A stretch of 60,000 nucleotides of DNA from Rhizobium favelukesii (GCF_000577275.2 NZ_HG916852.1:1-60000); one strand, 5' to 3'; counted from the first letter of the stretch, positions 10,448 to 20,097 are shown. Made by a program: numbers and translations. Notes: generated by a model not told the origin, from the letters alone.

Positions 10448-11041
10448 CTAGTTCACGATAAACTTGCCTCGAAAGGCGACCTCTGAGAGAGGCTTGCGGT
10501 GGCTCGGAACTTCCCGTTCTTGGTTCCGCTGCGAAAGCGTGCTCTTGTCTGCGAGGCGCCCCAGCGCCACGCCCGCTTCGACCCGGTAGCCTTCGGGGAT
10601 GGAAAAGGTCTGCTGGATCTCGCCGTGCTTGATGCCACCCATGCCGTGGGCGTAGAAACCCGAAAGCCGAGCCTGAAGCGCGAGATAGCCCCAAGCCGTG
10701 CCGGCGTCGAAGGAATGCGTGTAGCTCGTCCTTCCTTCTGAGAAATCGCCGTTGAAACCCCTTGAGACAACGTAGATCAGTGCCGAAGCGTTCTTCGCCC
10801 ATTCCTGATTGGATTCGACCAGCAGATCGACGAACTTGCCCCAGTCCTCAGAGCCCTTGAGCGCGTAGATGAAACGCCACGGCTGCTGGTTAGCAGACGA
10901 TGGTGCCCAATGCGCGGCGTCCAGAATTGTCAGGAGATCCGATTCATCGATCTCTTCGCCGGTAAATGCACGCGGCGACCACCGCTCCAGGAACAACGGG
11001 TTGATCGGGTACTGGGATTCGCGGCTGTTGCTCTTTGTCAT
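10448..11041 (-). CDS. Nitroreductase-family flavoprotein
   Basis: A 197-residue nitroreductase-fold oxidoreductase expected to bind FMN as a homodimer. The N-terminal RWSPRAFTGEEI and the APSSANQQPWRF segment (about residues 47-58) match the FMN-binding start of the family, and the GGIKHGE region fits the C-terminal FMN loop. The substrate is unknown. Related proteins reduce nitroaromatics, quinones or enones. It is encoded next to DUF2218 (21 bp upstream on the same strand) and opposite a glutathionyl-hydroquinone reductase, which is compatible with electrophile or quinone handling. That link is inference. Confidence 0.85.
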   Translation of the reverse strand: MTKSNSRESQYPINPLFLERWSPRAFTGEEIDESDLLTILDAAHWAPSSANQQPWRFIYALKGSEDWGKFVDLLVESNQEWAKNASALIYVVSRGFNGDFSEGRTSYTHSFDAGTAWGYLALQARLSGFYAHGMGGIKHGEIQQTFSIPEGYRVEAGVALGRLADKSTLSQRNQEREVPSHRKPLSEVAFRGKFIVN

Positions 11042-11062
11042 GGCTTTTCCGAGTGCGGTTTG

Positions 11063-11347
11063 TCAGGCATTCCAAGTAATGTCGAGCTCTTCGCGGAAAG
11101 CGAATCGCTTCAGATGATCGGCGACGACAGTCTCATATCGCTCAAGCTGTGACGGGTCGGCTGCCGACAGCGTCAGGCTGAGTGCACCGGGATCGGCAGC
11201 AAACGTCAGCTCGGCGGTGTCGCTGAAGGGTACGCGGCCAATCTCTGCGGTGAATTCCACGGCAAACCTATGGCTCCAGTGTTTGCAGAGTTGCTGAAGA
11301 TACTTGCTGGCGTGCGCGGTGGCGACGGTAGAAGTTGAAACAGGCAT
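11063..11347 (-). CDS. DUF2218 family protein
   Basis: A 94-residue conserved protein of the DUF2218 family (function unknown). I start at the ATG 11347 (MPVSTSTVATAHASK) because GGAG lies 8 bases upstream on the minus strand. An ATG at 11359 is possible. The open frame running up to 12205 is antisense to the next gene and is not credible. Small, without a signal peptide or cysteine-rich motif. It lies 21 bp before the nitroreductase, probably one transcript. Related proteins are often found beside siderophore or ArsR-type genes, which does not help here. Confidence 0.8.
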   Translation of the reverse strand: MPVSTSTVATAHASKYLQQLCKHWSHRFAVEFTAEIGRVPFSDTAELTFAADPGALSLTLSAADPSQLERYETVVADHLKRFAFREELDITWNA

Positions 11348-11506
11348 ATCGAACTCCATCTCGCCTGTCTTAGGCTCCGTCTGATGGACTTGGCAAGCAA
11401 CCTTCGCTGTGCTTGACGGTGTACACTCTGTTTCAACAATAGTGGCCTCCCAGGCGCGCAAAGGCACGCTAGGTTCTGCCAATATCACAATCAGAGGAAA
11501 AGCGTC

Positions 11507-12460
11507 TTGCTCGTGAACGGTACGTGGACGGAAGATTGGCAGCCGGTACAGGCCAAGGACGAGAAGGGCGGCTTTGTCCGCCAGACGTCCAGCTTCCGCA
11601 ATTGGGTAACCCCGGATGGCGCTGCAGGCCCGACGGGAGAGGGTGGGTTCAAGGCCGAGGTGGGACGCTATCATCTCTATGTGGCCTATATCTGCCCCTG
11701 GGCGTCGCGAACATTGATCGGCAGAAAGTTGAAGGGGCTCGAATCGGCCATCTCGGTTTCTGTCGTCGAGCCGGCGTTGACGAAACAGGGCTGGCGGTTC
11801 GGCGACTATCCGGGCGCTACGCAAGATCATATCCAGGGCGCAACCCATATGCACGAGATCTATAGCAGCGCTGCGCCCGATTTTACCGGCCGCGCGACGG
11901 TGCCTGTGCTCTGGGACAAGCAGTTGCAGACGATCGTCAACAACGAGTCGGCTGACATTCTGCGGATGATGAACGAAGGCTTCGGCGATCTTGCTCGCAA
12001 TCCGATCGACCTCTACCCCGCTGCTCGCCGCCCTGAGATTGATGCCTTCAACGAGCGTATCTATCCGAGCCTCAACAATGGCGTCTATCGCGCAGGCTTT
12101 GCCACCGCGCAGCTTGCCTATGAGGAAGCTTTGGCCGGCGTGTTCGAGTGCCTCGATTGGGTGGAGAAAGAGCTTGGCGAGCAGCCCTTGCTGTTCGCCG
12201 ACCATCCGACCGAAGGCGACATTCGCCTATTTGTGACGCTGGTGCGCTTCGATATCGCTTATCACGGCCTATTCAAATGCAATCTGAGGCGTCTTTCCGA
12301 TTACCCCAATCTTCGCCAGTTTTGCCGACGGATGCTCGACTGGCCGGGTGTCGCTGAAACGGTCAATTTCGATCATATCAAGCGCGGTTATTACTCGATC
12401 GAACGCCTGAACCCGTCGAGGATCGTGCCCGCGGGGCCTAATCTGGCGGAAATTTTCTGA
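11507..12460 (+). CDS. Glutathionyl-hydroquinone reductase (Xi-class glutathione S-transferase)
   Basis: A 317-residue Xi-class GST (YqjG/EcfH/PcpF type) that reduces glutathionyl-hydroquinones with glutathione. The diagnostic CPWA motif with the catalytic Cys occurs at about residues 63-66 (YICPWASRT), in place of the Ser or Tyr of classical GSTs. Further family marks are GEGGFKAEVGRYHLY before it and LNNGVYRAGFA in the C-terminal helical domain. The start is TTG at 11507 with AGAGG at 11493-11497 placed well. A GTG at 11513 is an alternative. It diverges from DUF2218. Length fits the family (about 315-330). Confidence 0.9.
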   Translation: MLVNGTWTEDWQPVQAKDEKGGFVRQTSSFRNWVTPDGAAGPTGEGGFKAEVGRYHLYVAYICPWASRTLIGRKLKGLESAISVSVVEPALTKQGWRFGDYPGATQDHIQGATHMHEIYSSAAPDFTGRATVPVLWDKQLQTIVNNESADILRMMNEGFGDLARNPIDLYPAARRPEIDAFNERIYPSLNNGVYRAGFATAQLAYEEALAGVFECLDWVEKELGEQPLLFADHPTEGDIRLFVTLVRFDIAYHGLFKCNLRRLSDYPNLRQFCRRMLDWPGVAETVNFDHIKRGYYSIERLNPSRIVPAGPNLAEIF

Positions 12461-12555
12461 AGCAGCGTACCGTTTCGGCAAAAAGCCATAATGACACCGG
12501 TGAATATCTCGTTCATAGGTGATCAAAACGTCGAACTTGCTGAGGAGGAAATGTT

Positions 12556-13398
12556 ATGAAGCTTATGCGTGTTGGAGAGCTTGGTCACGAGAAGCCAGCC
12601 TTGCTCGATTCCGATGGCAAGATCCGCGATCTTTCGGCGCACGCCTCGGACATTGGCGGTGACGCGATTTCGCCCGAAGGCCTGTCGAAACTCAAGGCTC
12701 TCGATCCGAGGAGCCTCCCGGAAGTCGCGTCCGGCCGGATTGGCGCCTGCGTTGCAGGCACCGGAAAGTTTATCTGCATCGGCCTCAATTTCTCCGATCA
12801 CGCTGCTGAAACCGGCGCGACCGTCCCGCCGGAGCCTGTCATTTTCATGAAGGCGACCTCCGCAATTGCTGGGCCGAACGACAATGTCCTGATCCCGCGC
12901 GGTTCCGAAAAGACTGATTGGGAAGTGGAACTCGGCGTCGTCATCGGCAAGACGGCGAAGTATGTCAGCGAAGCCGATGCGCTTGATTATGTTGCCGGCT
13001 ATTGTGTTTCCCACGACGTCTCGGAGCGCGCCTTCCAGACCGAGCGCGCGGGCCAGTGGACGAAGGGCAAGTCTTGCGACACGTTCGGTCCGATTGGCCC
13101 CTGGCTGGTCACCAAAGACGAAATAGCCGACCCGCAAAACCTCGGCATGTGGTTGAAGGTGAACGGCGAAACCATGCAGAATGGCTCGTCGAAGACGATG
13201 GTCTATGGCGTCGCCTTTATCGTGTCCTATCTCAGCCAGTTCATGTCGCTGCATCCGGGCGACGTGATTTCGACCGGTACGCCTCCGGGGGTTGGAATGG
13301 GCATGAAGCCACAGCGGTTCCTCAAGGCTGGCGACGTGGTGGAGCTCGGTATCGAAGGTTTGGGGACGCAGAAGCAGACCTTCCTGGCGGATCGTTGA
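12556..13398 (+). CDS. Fumarylacetoacetate hydrolase-fold protein
   Basis: A 280-residue FAH-superfamily enzyme. The metal-site signatures are visible: NFSDHAAE, then DWEVELGVVIG with the acidic ligands, and TGTPPGVGMG near the C-terminus. True tyrosine-pathway fumarylacetoacetase is about 420 residues with an extra N-terminal domain, so this is the shorter branch that includes acylpyruvases, ureidoglycolate lyase and hydroxyhepta-diene-dioate isomerase/decarboxylases. The exact substrate is open. It has a very strong ribosome site, GAGGAGG at 12542-12548, ahead of the ATG, and a terminator downstream. Confidence 0.85.
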   Translation: MKLMRVGELGHEKPALLDSDGKIRDLSAHASDIGGDAISPEGLSKLKALDPRSLPEVASGRIGACVAGTGKFICIGLNFSDHAAETGATVPPEPVIFMKATSAIAGPNDNVLIPRGSEKTDWEVELGVVIGKTAKYVSEADALDYVAGYCVSHDVSERAFQTERAGQWTKGKSCDTFGPIGPWLVTKDEIADPQNLGMWLKVNGETMQNGSSKTMVYGVAFIVSYLSQFMSLHPGDVISTGTPPGVGMGMKPQRFLKAGDVVELGIEGLGTQKQTFLADR

Positions 13399-13437
13399 CA
13401 TCCATTCTGCGATCTTTAAGGATTCGAGGGCACCATC

Positions 13438-13469
13438 ATGCCGGGGATAAAACCTCGGCATTTCTTTTT
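13438..13469 (+). terminator. Terminator after the FAH-fold gene
   Basis: ATGCCGGGG (13438-13446) pairs with CCTCGGCAT (13453-13461) with one G-U pair and a 6-base ATAAAA loop, followed by TTCTTTTT. Confidence 0.8.
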
Positions 13470-13602
13470 GCGGTGCGGATGGCAATGTTGCTGCGCAACA
13501 AAAACCTGTTAATCTGCGCTGAGGTGCCAGCACGTCGTTGGAAAGAATCCGATGCCTTTCAATCGGCGTCGTCTTCCAGATTAGAGAAAGGTGGCGCATC
13601 TC

Positions 13603-14880
13603 ATGTTTTACCAGCTTTATGAATTGAACCATGCCGCATTGGCGCCTTATCGTGCTTTCGCCGATATCATGCGCATGGTCTATGCCAATCCGCTCAATCC
13701 GATTTCCCAGACGCCCTGGGGGCGCACGATGGCGGCAAGTCTCGAAATGTTCGAGCGCACGACCCGCCGTTACGGCAAGCCGTCGTTTGATCTGAACGAC
13801 ACCGTCATCGGCGACCGAAAGGTTGCCGTGCGGGAAGAGATCGTGTGGTCACGCGCCTTCTGCAATCTACTCCATTTCGCGCGCAATGTTCCAAGCGGCC
13901 ATGCGACCGACCCGCGCATTCTCATCGTTGCGCCGATGTCCGGTCACTATGCGACGCTGCTGCGCGGTACAGTCGAAGCGCTGTTGCCTAGCGCCGACAT
14001 CTACATCACGGACTGGATAGATGCGCGCATGGTGCCGATGACGGAAGGCACCTTCGATTTCGACGATTACGTCGACTATGTCATCGAGATGCTCCGCTTC
14101 CTCGGTCCGGATACACATGTCATTGCCGTCTGTCAGCCCTCCGTGCCGGTCCTGGCCGCCGCTGCCGTCATGGAGGCGGAAAACGACCCGTTCTCGCCCT
14201 CGTCGATGACGCTGATGGGTGGGCCGATCGACACGCGCATCAACCCGACGGCCGTAAACCAGCTCGCCAAGGAACGGTCGCTGGAGTGGTTTGCCGATAA
14301 TGTGATCATGAATGTGCCGTGGCCGCAGCCGGGCTTCATGCGTCCGGTCTATCCCGGGTTCCTGCAGTTATCCGGCTTCATGTCGATGAACCTCGATCGG
14401 CACGTGATCGCCCACAAGGAATTCTTCATGCATCTGGTGAAGAACGACGGCGAGCCGGCCGAGAAACACCGCGACTTCTACGACGAATATCTCGCGGTCA
14501 TGGATCTGACCGCCGAATTCTATTTGCAGACGGTCGATCAAGTCTTCATCAAGCACGCGCTGCCGAAGGGTGAGCTGTTCCACCGTGGTAAGCTTGTCGA
14601 CCCCGCTGCGATCCGCAATGTGGCACTTCTCACTGTGGAAGGGGAGAACGACGATATCTCCGGCGTCGGCCAGACAAAGGCCGCTCAGACGATCTGCGTC
14701 AACATTCCCGAGAACATGCGCATGCATTACCTGCAGCCCGATGTCGGCCACTATGGCGTCTTCAACGGATCGCGCTTCCGTCGCGAAATCGCGCCGCGCA
14801 TCGTCAACTTCGTGAGGGAACATGCGCGGACGGGAAAGCCTGTGGTAAAGAGGGTTATCAAGGGCGGAAAGTCCGGCTGA
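13603..14880 (+). CDS. phaZ: Intracellular polyhydroxybutyrate depolymerase
   Basis: A 425-residue intracellular PHB depolymerase, which mobilises stored poly-3-hydroxybutyrate granules to 3-hydroxybutyrate. The alpha/beta-hydrolase core carries VCQPSVP with Cys177 at the nucleophile elbow, as in the Cys-type depolymerase of Ralstonia, instead of a Ser lipase box. MGGPIDTRINPT follows, and a His in DVGHYGVFNG near the C-terminus is a good catalytic candidate. The start is ATG 13603. A GTG at 13591 is in frame but lies inside the ribosome site AGAAAGGTGG. No signal peptide, as expected for granule degradation in the cytoplasm. It stands alone between a terminator and DUF2852. Confidence 0.9.
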   Translation: MFYQLYELNHAALAPYRAFADIMRMVYANPLNPISQTPWGRTMAASLEMFERTTRRYGKPSFDLNDTVIGDRKVAVREEIVWSRAFCNLLHFARNVPSGHATDPRILIVAPMSGHYATLLRGTVEALLPSADIYITDWIDARMVPMTEGTFDFDDYVDYVIEMLRFLGPDTHVIAVCQPSVPVLAAAAVMEAENDPFSPSSMTLMGGPIDTRINPTAVNQLAKERSLEWFADNVIMNVPWPQPGFMRPVYPGFLQLSGFMSMNLDRHVIAHKEFFMHLVKNDGEPAEKHRDFYDEYLAVMDLTAEFYLQTVDQVFIKHALPKGELFHRGKLVDPAAIRNVALLTVEGENDDISGVGQTKAAQTICVNIPENMRMHYLQPDVGHYGVFNGSRFRREIAPRIVNFVREHARTGKPVVKRVIKGGKSG

Positions 14881-15025
14881 TTTAGGCGCGTCTGAATTAG
14901 TGATTTCATTTCAAGGTGTTGTCCGATTTGGGCGCAGACTGCCTTGAAGCAGGCTGGGGGTGTAACCACATCGATTCCAGCGTTCGGCATCTCGCCGGGC
15001 GCGGAAAATGCGAGGACACCGCACG

Positions 15026-15460
15026 ATGAACCAGTCAGCATTGCTTCGGCCGGATTGGACTCCGGCTACCATTGCCCTGATGATCCTCGGCTTCGTGGTT
15101 TTCTGGCCTCTGGGTCTCGCCATGCTCGCCTACATCATCTTTGGGGAGCGTTTGCGCGGTTTCAAGCGTGACGCAAACAGCACCGCCGATGGATTCTTTG
15201 CCGGCTGCCGACGTTCGCATGGCCGTTATCGCCCTCATTTCCCGACGGGCAATGTCGCCTTCGACGATTGGCGGAAGGCCGAGCTCGACCGGCTGGAAGA
15301 AGAGCGTCGCAAGCTTGATGAGATGCGCGAGGAATTCGATTCCTACGTACGCGAACTGCGCCGCGCTAAGGATCAGGAAGAGTTCGACCGCTTCATGCGC
15401 GATCGCAAGAACGCCAAGCGCGACGACAACGGTCCGGTAGCAGAATACCAGACTCCGTGA
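15026..15460 (+). CDS. DUF2852 family membrane protein
   Basis: A 144-residue protein of the DUF2852 family with one strong hydrophobic helix (about residues 15-38), then a charged, coiled-coil-like C-terminal half rich in Glu, Arg and Lys (about residues 80-130). Function is unknown. I start at ATG 15026 (MNQSALLRPDW) with GAGG upstream. The frame could begin six codons earlier at 15008. It is preceded by a 145-bp gap in which I see no gene and is closed by a hairpin terminator. Confidence 0.8.
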   Translation: MNQSALLRPDWTPATIALMILGFVVFWPLGLAMLAYIIFGERLRGFKRDANSTADGFFAGCRRSHGRYRPHFPTGNVAFDDWRKAELDRLEEERRKLDEMREEFDSYVRELRRAKDQEEFDRFMRDRKNAKRDDNGPVAEYQTP

Positions 15461-15491
15461 TCCCCAGGACTGTTCAGCACTGGAACTTGAA

Positions 15492-15519
15492 CCGGCATCC
15501 TCGATGCCGGCTTTTCTTT
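15492..15519 (+). terminator. Terminator after DUF2852
   Basis: CCGGCAT (15492-15498) and ATGCCGG (15504-15510) form a 7-bp stem with a 5-base loop, followed by CTTTTCTTT. Confidence 0.75.
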
Positions 15520-15554
15520 GCAAAGAATTCCGGCGAATCATATAGAAAATACCC

Positions 15555-16316
15555 ATGTTCCCGCTCCTCGCAAATTCACGCCGTAGCGTTCGAAAACCGG
15601 CTCCGCCCGAGACGCGAACGCTTGATGTGGCGGGGCGCCTGATGCCGCTTACGATTAAGCAGCACGAGCGAGCGACCCGCATCACCCTGCGGATTGAACC
15701 AGGCGGCCGGGGCCTGAAAATGACGATCCCGAGTGGGTTGGCGCAACGTGAAGTGAACGCCTTCCTCGACCGCCATCAGGGCTGGCTGCTCACCAAACTT
15801 GCCAAATTCTCGAGCGACAGTGGCCTGCGGGACGGTGGCACCATACTATTTCGTGGCGCATCTCATCGCATTCACCACACCGGCAGCCTTCGCGGGCTGA
15901 CGGAAGCGATCGTTGTTGATGGCAAGCCGGTGTTGAAGGTCAGCGGCATGCCTGAGCATCTCGGGCGCCGGATTGCCACGTTCCTGAAGAAGGAAGCGCG
16001 AGCCGATCTCGAGAAAGTGGCAACACTGCATGCTCGCTCGATCAGTGCACCGATCAGGTCGATCGCCATGAAGGATACCCGCAGTCGATGGGGTTCCTGC
16101 TCGTCTGAGGGAAACCTGAGCTTTTCCTGGCGCATCGTGATGGCGCCACCGTCCGTCGTCGACTATCTTGCGGCACATGAAGTCGCGCATCTCAAGGAGA
16201 TGAACCACGGACCACGCTTCTGGGCGCTCTGCAAGAAGCTCTGCCCTCACATGGAAGAGGCGAAGGCCTGGTTGAAGCGCCACGGCAGCCAGCTGCACGC
16301 CATCGATTTCGAGTGA
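15555..16316 (+). CDS. YgjP/SprT-like zinc metallopeptidase (DUF45, M48-like)
   Basis: A 253-residue member of the YgjP/DUF45 metallopeptidase family. The zinc motif HEVAH is at residues 208-212 with a downstream NHGPRFW that supplies the third His, and RWGSCSS precedes it as in the family. No signal peptide or transmembrane helix, so a cytoplasmic protein. The physiological substrate is not known. E. coli YgjP is a stand-alone homologue, and similar domains accompany type I restriction systems. No such genes are near here. It lies 74 bp upstream of trpF. Confidence 0.82.
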   Translation: MFPLLANSRRSVRKPAPPETRTLDVAGRLMPLTIKQHERATRITLRIEPGGRGLKMTIPSGLAQREVNAFLDRHQGWLLTKLAKFSSDSGLRDGGTILFRGASHRIHHTGSLRGLTEAIVVDGKPVLKVSGMPEHLGRRIATFLKKEARADLEKVATLHARSISAPIRSIAMKDTRSRWGSCSSEGNLSFSWRIVMAPPSVVDYLAAHEVAHLKEMNHGPRFWALCKKLCPHMEEAKAWLKRHGSQLHAIDFE

Positions 16317-16390
16317 TCGAAGCCGCGCAAAATTCGGCTTTTGTCGCGATTTGCCTCGACTCCAAGCGCATTTCGTGTCACTTCGCTGCC

Positions 16391-17059
16391 ATGAAACCGG
16401 ATATCAAAATCTGCGGGCTGAAGACGGCTGAAACAATCGATCGCGCCCTGGCGCGGGGTGCCACGCATATCGGCTTCATCTTCTTTGAGAAGAGCCCTCG
16501 CTACGTCGAGCCCGACATTGCCGGCAAGCTTGCGGAGCCGGCCCGCGGCAAGGCAAAGATCGTTGCCGTCGTCGTCAACCCGACCAACGACGATCTCGAT
16601 GAGATCGTGGCGCTGTTGAAGCCCGATATCTTGCAGTTGCATGGCGACGAAAGCCCGGAGCGCGTTTTGACCATAAAGGCGGTCTACGGGCTACCTGTGA
16701 TGAAGGCATTTTCTGTGCGGACAGCCGATGATCTGAAGCCGGTCGAGGCCTATATCGGCGTCGCCGATCGCTTCCTCTTCGATGCGAGGCCGCCGAAAGG
16801 ATCGGATTTGCCCGGTGGCAACGGCGTTTCCTTCGATTGGAGCCTGCTCACTTGGCTTGACGACAATGTGGATTACATGCTTTCCGGTGGCTTGAACAAA
16901 GGTAACATTGCCGAGGCGCTTGCCATTACGAAGGCGCCGGGGATCGATGCGTCCTCCGGTGTCGAAAGCGCACCCGGCGTCAAGAACGTCGCAATGATCG
17001 ATGAGTTTTTCGATGCGGTCGAGAGGGCCAATCAACCCGAAACGGCCTCAGGGAGTTGA
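16391..17059 (+). CDS. trpF: Phosphoribosylanthranilate isomerase
   Basis: A 222-residue TIM-barrel enzyme of tryptophan synthesis converting phosphoribosylanthranilate to CdRP. Catalytic Cys8 lies in KICGLK and the phosphate-binding SGGLNKGN is near the C-terminus. The frame is open to 16313, but [11 protein letters not shown] at 16391 is the conserved start. The stop overlaps the trpB leader. trpF, trpB and trpA stand together without trpC/D/E, the usual split arrangement of rhizobia. I see no leader-peptide attenuator in the 74 bp upstream. Confidence 0.94.
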   Translation: MKPDIKICGLKTAETIDRALARGATHIGFIFFEKSPRYVEPDIAGKLAEPARGKAKIVAVVVNPTNDDLDEIVALLKPDILQLHGDESPERVLTIKAVYGLPVMKAFSVRTADDLKPVEAYIGVADRFLFDARPPKGSDLPGGNGVSFDWSLLTWLDDNVDYMLSGGLNKGNIAEALAITKAPGIDASSGVESAPGVKNVAMIDEFFDAVERANQPETASGS

Positions 17060-17061
17060 GA

Positions 17062-18282
17062 GTGAACCAGACGCCAAAACCGAATTCCTTCCGCTCCGGC
17101 CCTGATGAAGACGGCCGTTTCGGTATCTACGGCGGCCGTTTCGTCGCCGAGACGCTGATGCCTTTGATCCTCGACCTACAGGACGAGTGGAACAAGGCGA
17201 AGAATGATCCGGAATTTCAGGCTGAACTGAAGCATCTCGGCGCTCACTATATCGGCCGCCCGAGCCCGCTCTATTTCGCCGAGCGCCTGACGGCTGAACT
17301 CGGTGGCGCGAAGATCTACTTCAAGCGCGAGGAGCTGAACCATACCGGTTCGCACAAGATCAACAATTGCATCGGCCAGATCCTGCTTGCCAAGCGCATG
17401 GGCAAGACCCGGATCATCGCTGAAACCGGTGCCGGCCAGCATGGCGTTGCATCTGCGACGGTCGCTGCCCGTTTCGGTCTTCCCTGCGTCGTTTACATGG
17501 GCGCAACCGATGTCGAGCGCCAGGCGCCGAACGTGTTCCGCATGAAGCTGCTCGGTGCCGAAGTGAAGCCCGTGACTGCCGGCCACGGCACGCTCAAGGA
17601 CGCCATGAACGAGGCGCTACGCGACTGGGTCACGAACGTCGACGACACTTACTACTTGATCGGCACGGCCGCCGGCCCGCATCCCTACCCGGAAATGGTC
17701 CGCGACTTCCAGGCCGTCATCGGCACCGAAGCCCGTGAGCAAATCTTGGAAGCCGAAGGGCGCCTGCCGGATCTCATCATCGCTGCCGTCGGCGGCGGTT
17801 CAAACGCGATCGGCATTTTCCATCCGTTCCTCGATGACGCGGGCGTCGAGATCGTCGGTGTCGAAGCCGGCGGCAAGGGCCTCAATGGCGACGAGCACTG
17901 CGCCTCGATCACGGCAGGCTCGCCTGGTGTCCTGCATGGCAATCGCACTTACCTGTTGCAGGATGGCGACGGCCAGATCAAGGAGGGCCATTCGATTTCC
18001 GCGGGTCTCGACTATCCCGGCATCGGCCCCGAGCATTCCTACCTGAACGACATCGGCCGCGTCGAATACGTGCCGATCATGGACCATGAGGCACTCGAAG
18101 CCTTCCAGACGCTCACCCGCCTTGAAGGCATCATTCCGGCGCTGGAGCCGTCGCACGCTCTGGCCGAAGTCATCAAGCGGGCCCCGAAGATGGGCAAGGA
18201 CGAGATCATCCTGATGAACCTCTCCGGCCGCGGCGACAAGGACATCTTCACTGTCGGCAAGATTCTGGGAATGGGTGAGTAA
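17062..18282 (+). CDS. trpB: Tryptophan synthase beta chain
   Basis: A 406-residue PLP enzyme joining indole and serine to make tryptophan, in complex with TrpA. The PLP lysine is Lys99 in [18 protein letters not shown] carries the catalytic Glu region, and GGGSNAIG binds the cofactor phosphate. I choose the GTG at 17062, six bases after GGGAG (17051-17055). The TTG at 17056, which overlaps the trpF stop, would add two residues. It is followed by trpA after three bases. Confidence 0.96.
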   Translation: MNQTPKPNSFRSGPDEDGRFGIYGGRFVAETLMPLILDLQDEWNKAKNDPEFQAELKHLGAHYIGRPSPLYFAERLTAELGGAKIYFKREELNHTGSHKINNCIGQILLAKRMGKTRIIAETGAGQHGVASATVAARFGLPCVVYMGATDVERQAPNVFRMKLLGAEVKPVTAGHGTLKDAMNEALRDWVTNVDDTYYLIGTAAGPHPYPEMVRDFQAVIGTEAREQILEAEGRLPDLIIAAVGGGSNAIGIFHPFLDDAGVEIVGVEAGGKGLNGDEHCASITAGSPGVLHGNRTYLLQDGDGQIKEGHSISAGLDYPGIGPEHSYLNDIGRVEYVPIMDHEALEAFQTLTRLEGIIPALEPSHALAEVIKRAPKMGKDEIILMNLSGRGDKDIFTVGKILGMGE

Positions 18283-18285
18283 GTC

Positions 18286-19125
18286 ATGACCGCACGTATG
18301 GATAAACGCTTCGCCGATCTGAAGGCGGAAGGCCGACCGGCACTCGTCACCTATTTCATGGGCGGTGATCCGGACTACGAAACCTCGCTCGGCATCATGA
18401 AGGCTCTGCCGGAGGCCGGTTCCGACGTTATCGAACTCGGCATGCCGTTCTCCGATCCGATGGCCGACGGTCCAGCGATCCAGATGGCAGGCCAGCGTGC
18501 TCTCAAGGGCGGCCAGACGCTGAAGAAGACGCTGCAGCTTGCCGCCGATTTCCGTAAGACCGACGACGCCACGCCGATCGTGATGATGGGGTACTACAAC
18601 CCGATCTACATCTACGGCGTGGACAAGTTCCTGGACGACGCGCTGGCGGCCGGCATCGACGGGCTCATTGTGGTCGACCTTCCGCCGGAAATGGATGACG
18701 AACTTTGCATCCCAGCCCTCAAGAAGGGGATCAATTTCATTCGTCTGGCGACCCCGACGACCGACGAAAAGCGTCTGCCGACCGTTCTGCGGAACACCTC
18801 CGGCTTCGTCTATTACGTCTCGATGAATGGCATCACCGGCTCGGCCCTGCCCGACCCCTCTCTCGTGTCGGGTGCCGTCAAGCGCATCAAGGAGCACACC
18901 AAGCTGCCCGTCTGCGTCGGTTTCGGGGTCAAGACCGCCGACCACGCAAAGGTCATCGGCAGCTCGGCCGATGGTGTTGTTGTCGGTACTGCAATCGTCA
19001 ATCAGGTGGCAACGAGCCTCACCAAGGACGGGAAGGCAACCGCCGATACCGTTCAGGCCGTCGCCACGCTCGTTCGTGGACTGTCAACGGGCACACGTTC
19101 GGCGCGCCTTGTTGCTGCCGAATAG
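18286..19125 (+). CDS. trpA: Tryptophan synthase alpha chain
   Basis: A 279-residue TIM-barrel subunit that cleaves indole-3-glycerol phosphate to indole, which is channelled to TrpB. The catalytic Glu lies in [16 protein letters not shown] and the Asp precedes the MMGYYNPI strand. GFGVKTADH and [10 protein letters not shown] form the phosphate site. It sits three bases after trpB and 39 bases before accD, continuing the operon. Confidence 0.96.
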   Translation: MTARMDKRFADLKAEGRPALVTYFMGGDPDYETSLGIMKALPEAGSDVIELGMPFSDPMADGPAIQMAGQRALKGGQTLKKTLQLAADFRKTDDATPIVMMGYYNPIYIYGVDKFLDDALAAGIDGLIVVDLPPEMDDELCIPALKKGINFIRLATPTTDEKRLPTVLRNTSGFVYYVSMNGITGSALPDPSLVSGAVKRIKEHTKLPVCVGFGVKTADHAKVIGSSADGVVVGTAIVNQVATSLTKDGKATADTVQAVATLVRGLSTGTRSARLVAAE

Positions 19126-19164
19126 TTTCCCCACATTGACAACAGTCAATCAGGAGTTTTCGAC

Positions 19165-20070
19165 TTGAACTGGATCACCAACTACGTCCGCCCCCGCATC
19201 AATTCCATGCTGGGCCGCCGCGAAGTGCCGGAGAACCTCTGGATCAAGTGCCCGGAAACGGGCGAGATGGTCTTCCATAAGGATCTGGAAGACAACAAGT
19301 GGGTCATCCCGGCCTCGGGCTATCACATGAAGATGCCCGCGAAGGCACGACTTGCCGATCTTTTCGATGACGGCGCTTATGAAGCGCTCGTACAGCCGAA
19401 GGTCGCGCAGGACCCGTTGAGGTTTCGCGATTCCAAGAAGTATACGGATCGCCTTCGCGACAGCCGCATCAAGACCGACCAGGAAGACACGATCGTGGCC
19501 GGTGTCGGCAAGGTTCGCGGTCTGAAGCTCGTCGCTGTCGTACATGAGTTCAACTTCATGGGCGGTTCGCTCGGCATTGCCGCCGGCGAGGCGATTGTCA
19601 AGGCATTCGAGCGCGCCATCGCCGAGAAGTGCCCGCTGGTCATGTTCCCGGCTTCGGGTGGCGCTCGCATGCAGGAAGGCATCCTGTCGCTCATGCAGCT
19701 GCCGCGCACGACCGTTGCCGTCGACATGCTGAAGGAGGCGGGGCAGCCTTACATCGTTGTGCTGACAAACCCGACCACTGGCGGTGTCACGGCATCCTAC
19801 GCGATGCTCGGCGACCTGCATCTGGCCGAGCCCGGCGCGGAAATCTGCTTTGCCGGCAAGCGCGTCATCGAGCAGACGATCCGCGAAAAGCTGCCGGAAG
19901 GCTTCCAGACGTCGGAATACCTGCTGGAGCACGGTATGGTCGATATGGTGGTCAAACGCCACGATATTCCGGATACGCTGGCACGTGTCCTGAAAATCCT
20001 GACGAAGAAGCCTGCGGCGTACCTCTCCAAGGAAAACAGCGGGACGCTTGCGATAGCCGCTAGCGCCTGA
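19165..20070 (+). CDS. accD: Acetyl-CoA carboxylase carboxyltransferase beta subunit
   Basis: A 301-residue beta subunit of the carboxyltransferase of acetyl-CoA carboxylase, which with AccA makes malonyl-CoA. The crotonase-fold core is clear ([34 protein letters not shown]). The start is TTG at 19165 with AGGAG at 19152-19156. The N-terminal region that forms a four-Cys zinc ribbon in E. coli reads [16 protein letters not shown] here and has only one Cys (Cys29), so the zinc site appears lost. It lies between trpA and folC in a co-oriented cluster, as in many proteobacteria where accD precedes folC. Confidence 0.95.
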   Translation: MNWITNYVRPRINSMLGRREVPENLWIKCPETGEMVFHKDLEDNKWVIPASGYHMKMPAKARLADLFDDGAYEALVQPKVAQDPLRFRDSKKYTDRLRDSRIKTDQEDTIVAGVGKVRGLKLVAVVHEFNFMGGSLGIAAGEAIVKAFERAIAEKCPLVMFPASGGARMQEGILSLMQLPRTTVAVDMLKEAGQPYIVVLTNPTTGGVTASYAMLGDLHLAEPGAEICFAGKRVIEQTIREKLPEGFQTSEYLLEHGMVDMVVKRHDIPDTLARVLKILTKKPAAYLSKENSGTLAIAASA

Positions 20071-20097
20071 CAGAAACCGTCACAGGCGGGTTGAGCG

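Noticed and set aside
11348..12205. N-terminal extension of the DUF2218 frame
   Set aside because: Antisense to the glutathionyl-hydroquinone reductase gene. The good ribosome site is at 11347.
12556..13398. Naming the FAH-fold gene as tyrosine-pathway fumarylacetoacetase
   Set aside because: At 280 residues it lacks the N-terminal domain of true fumarylacetoacetase (about 420 residues).
17800..18945. 381-codon minus-strand frame opposite trpB/trpA
   Set aside because: Composition mirrors the trp genes (Asp/His/Arg-rich); no domain and no start signal.
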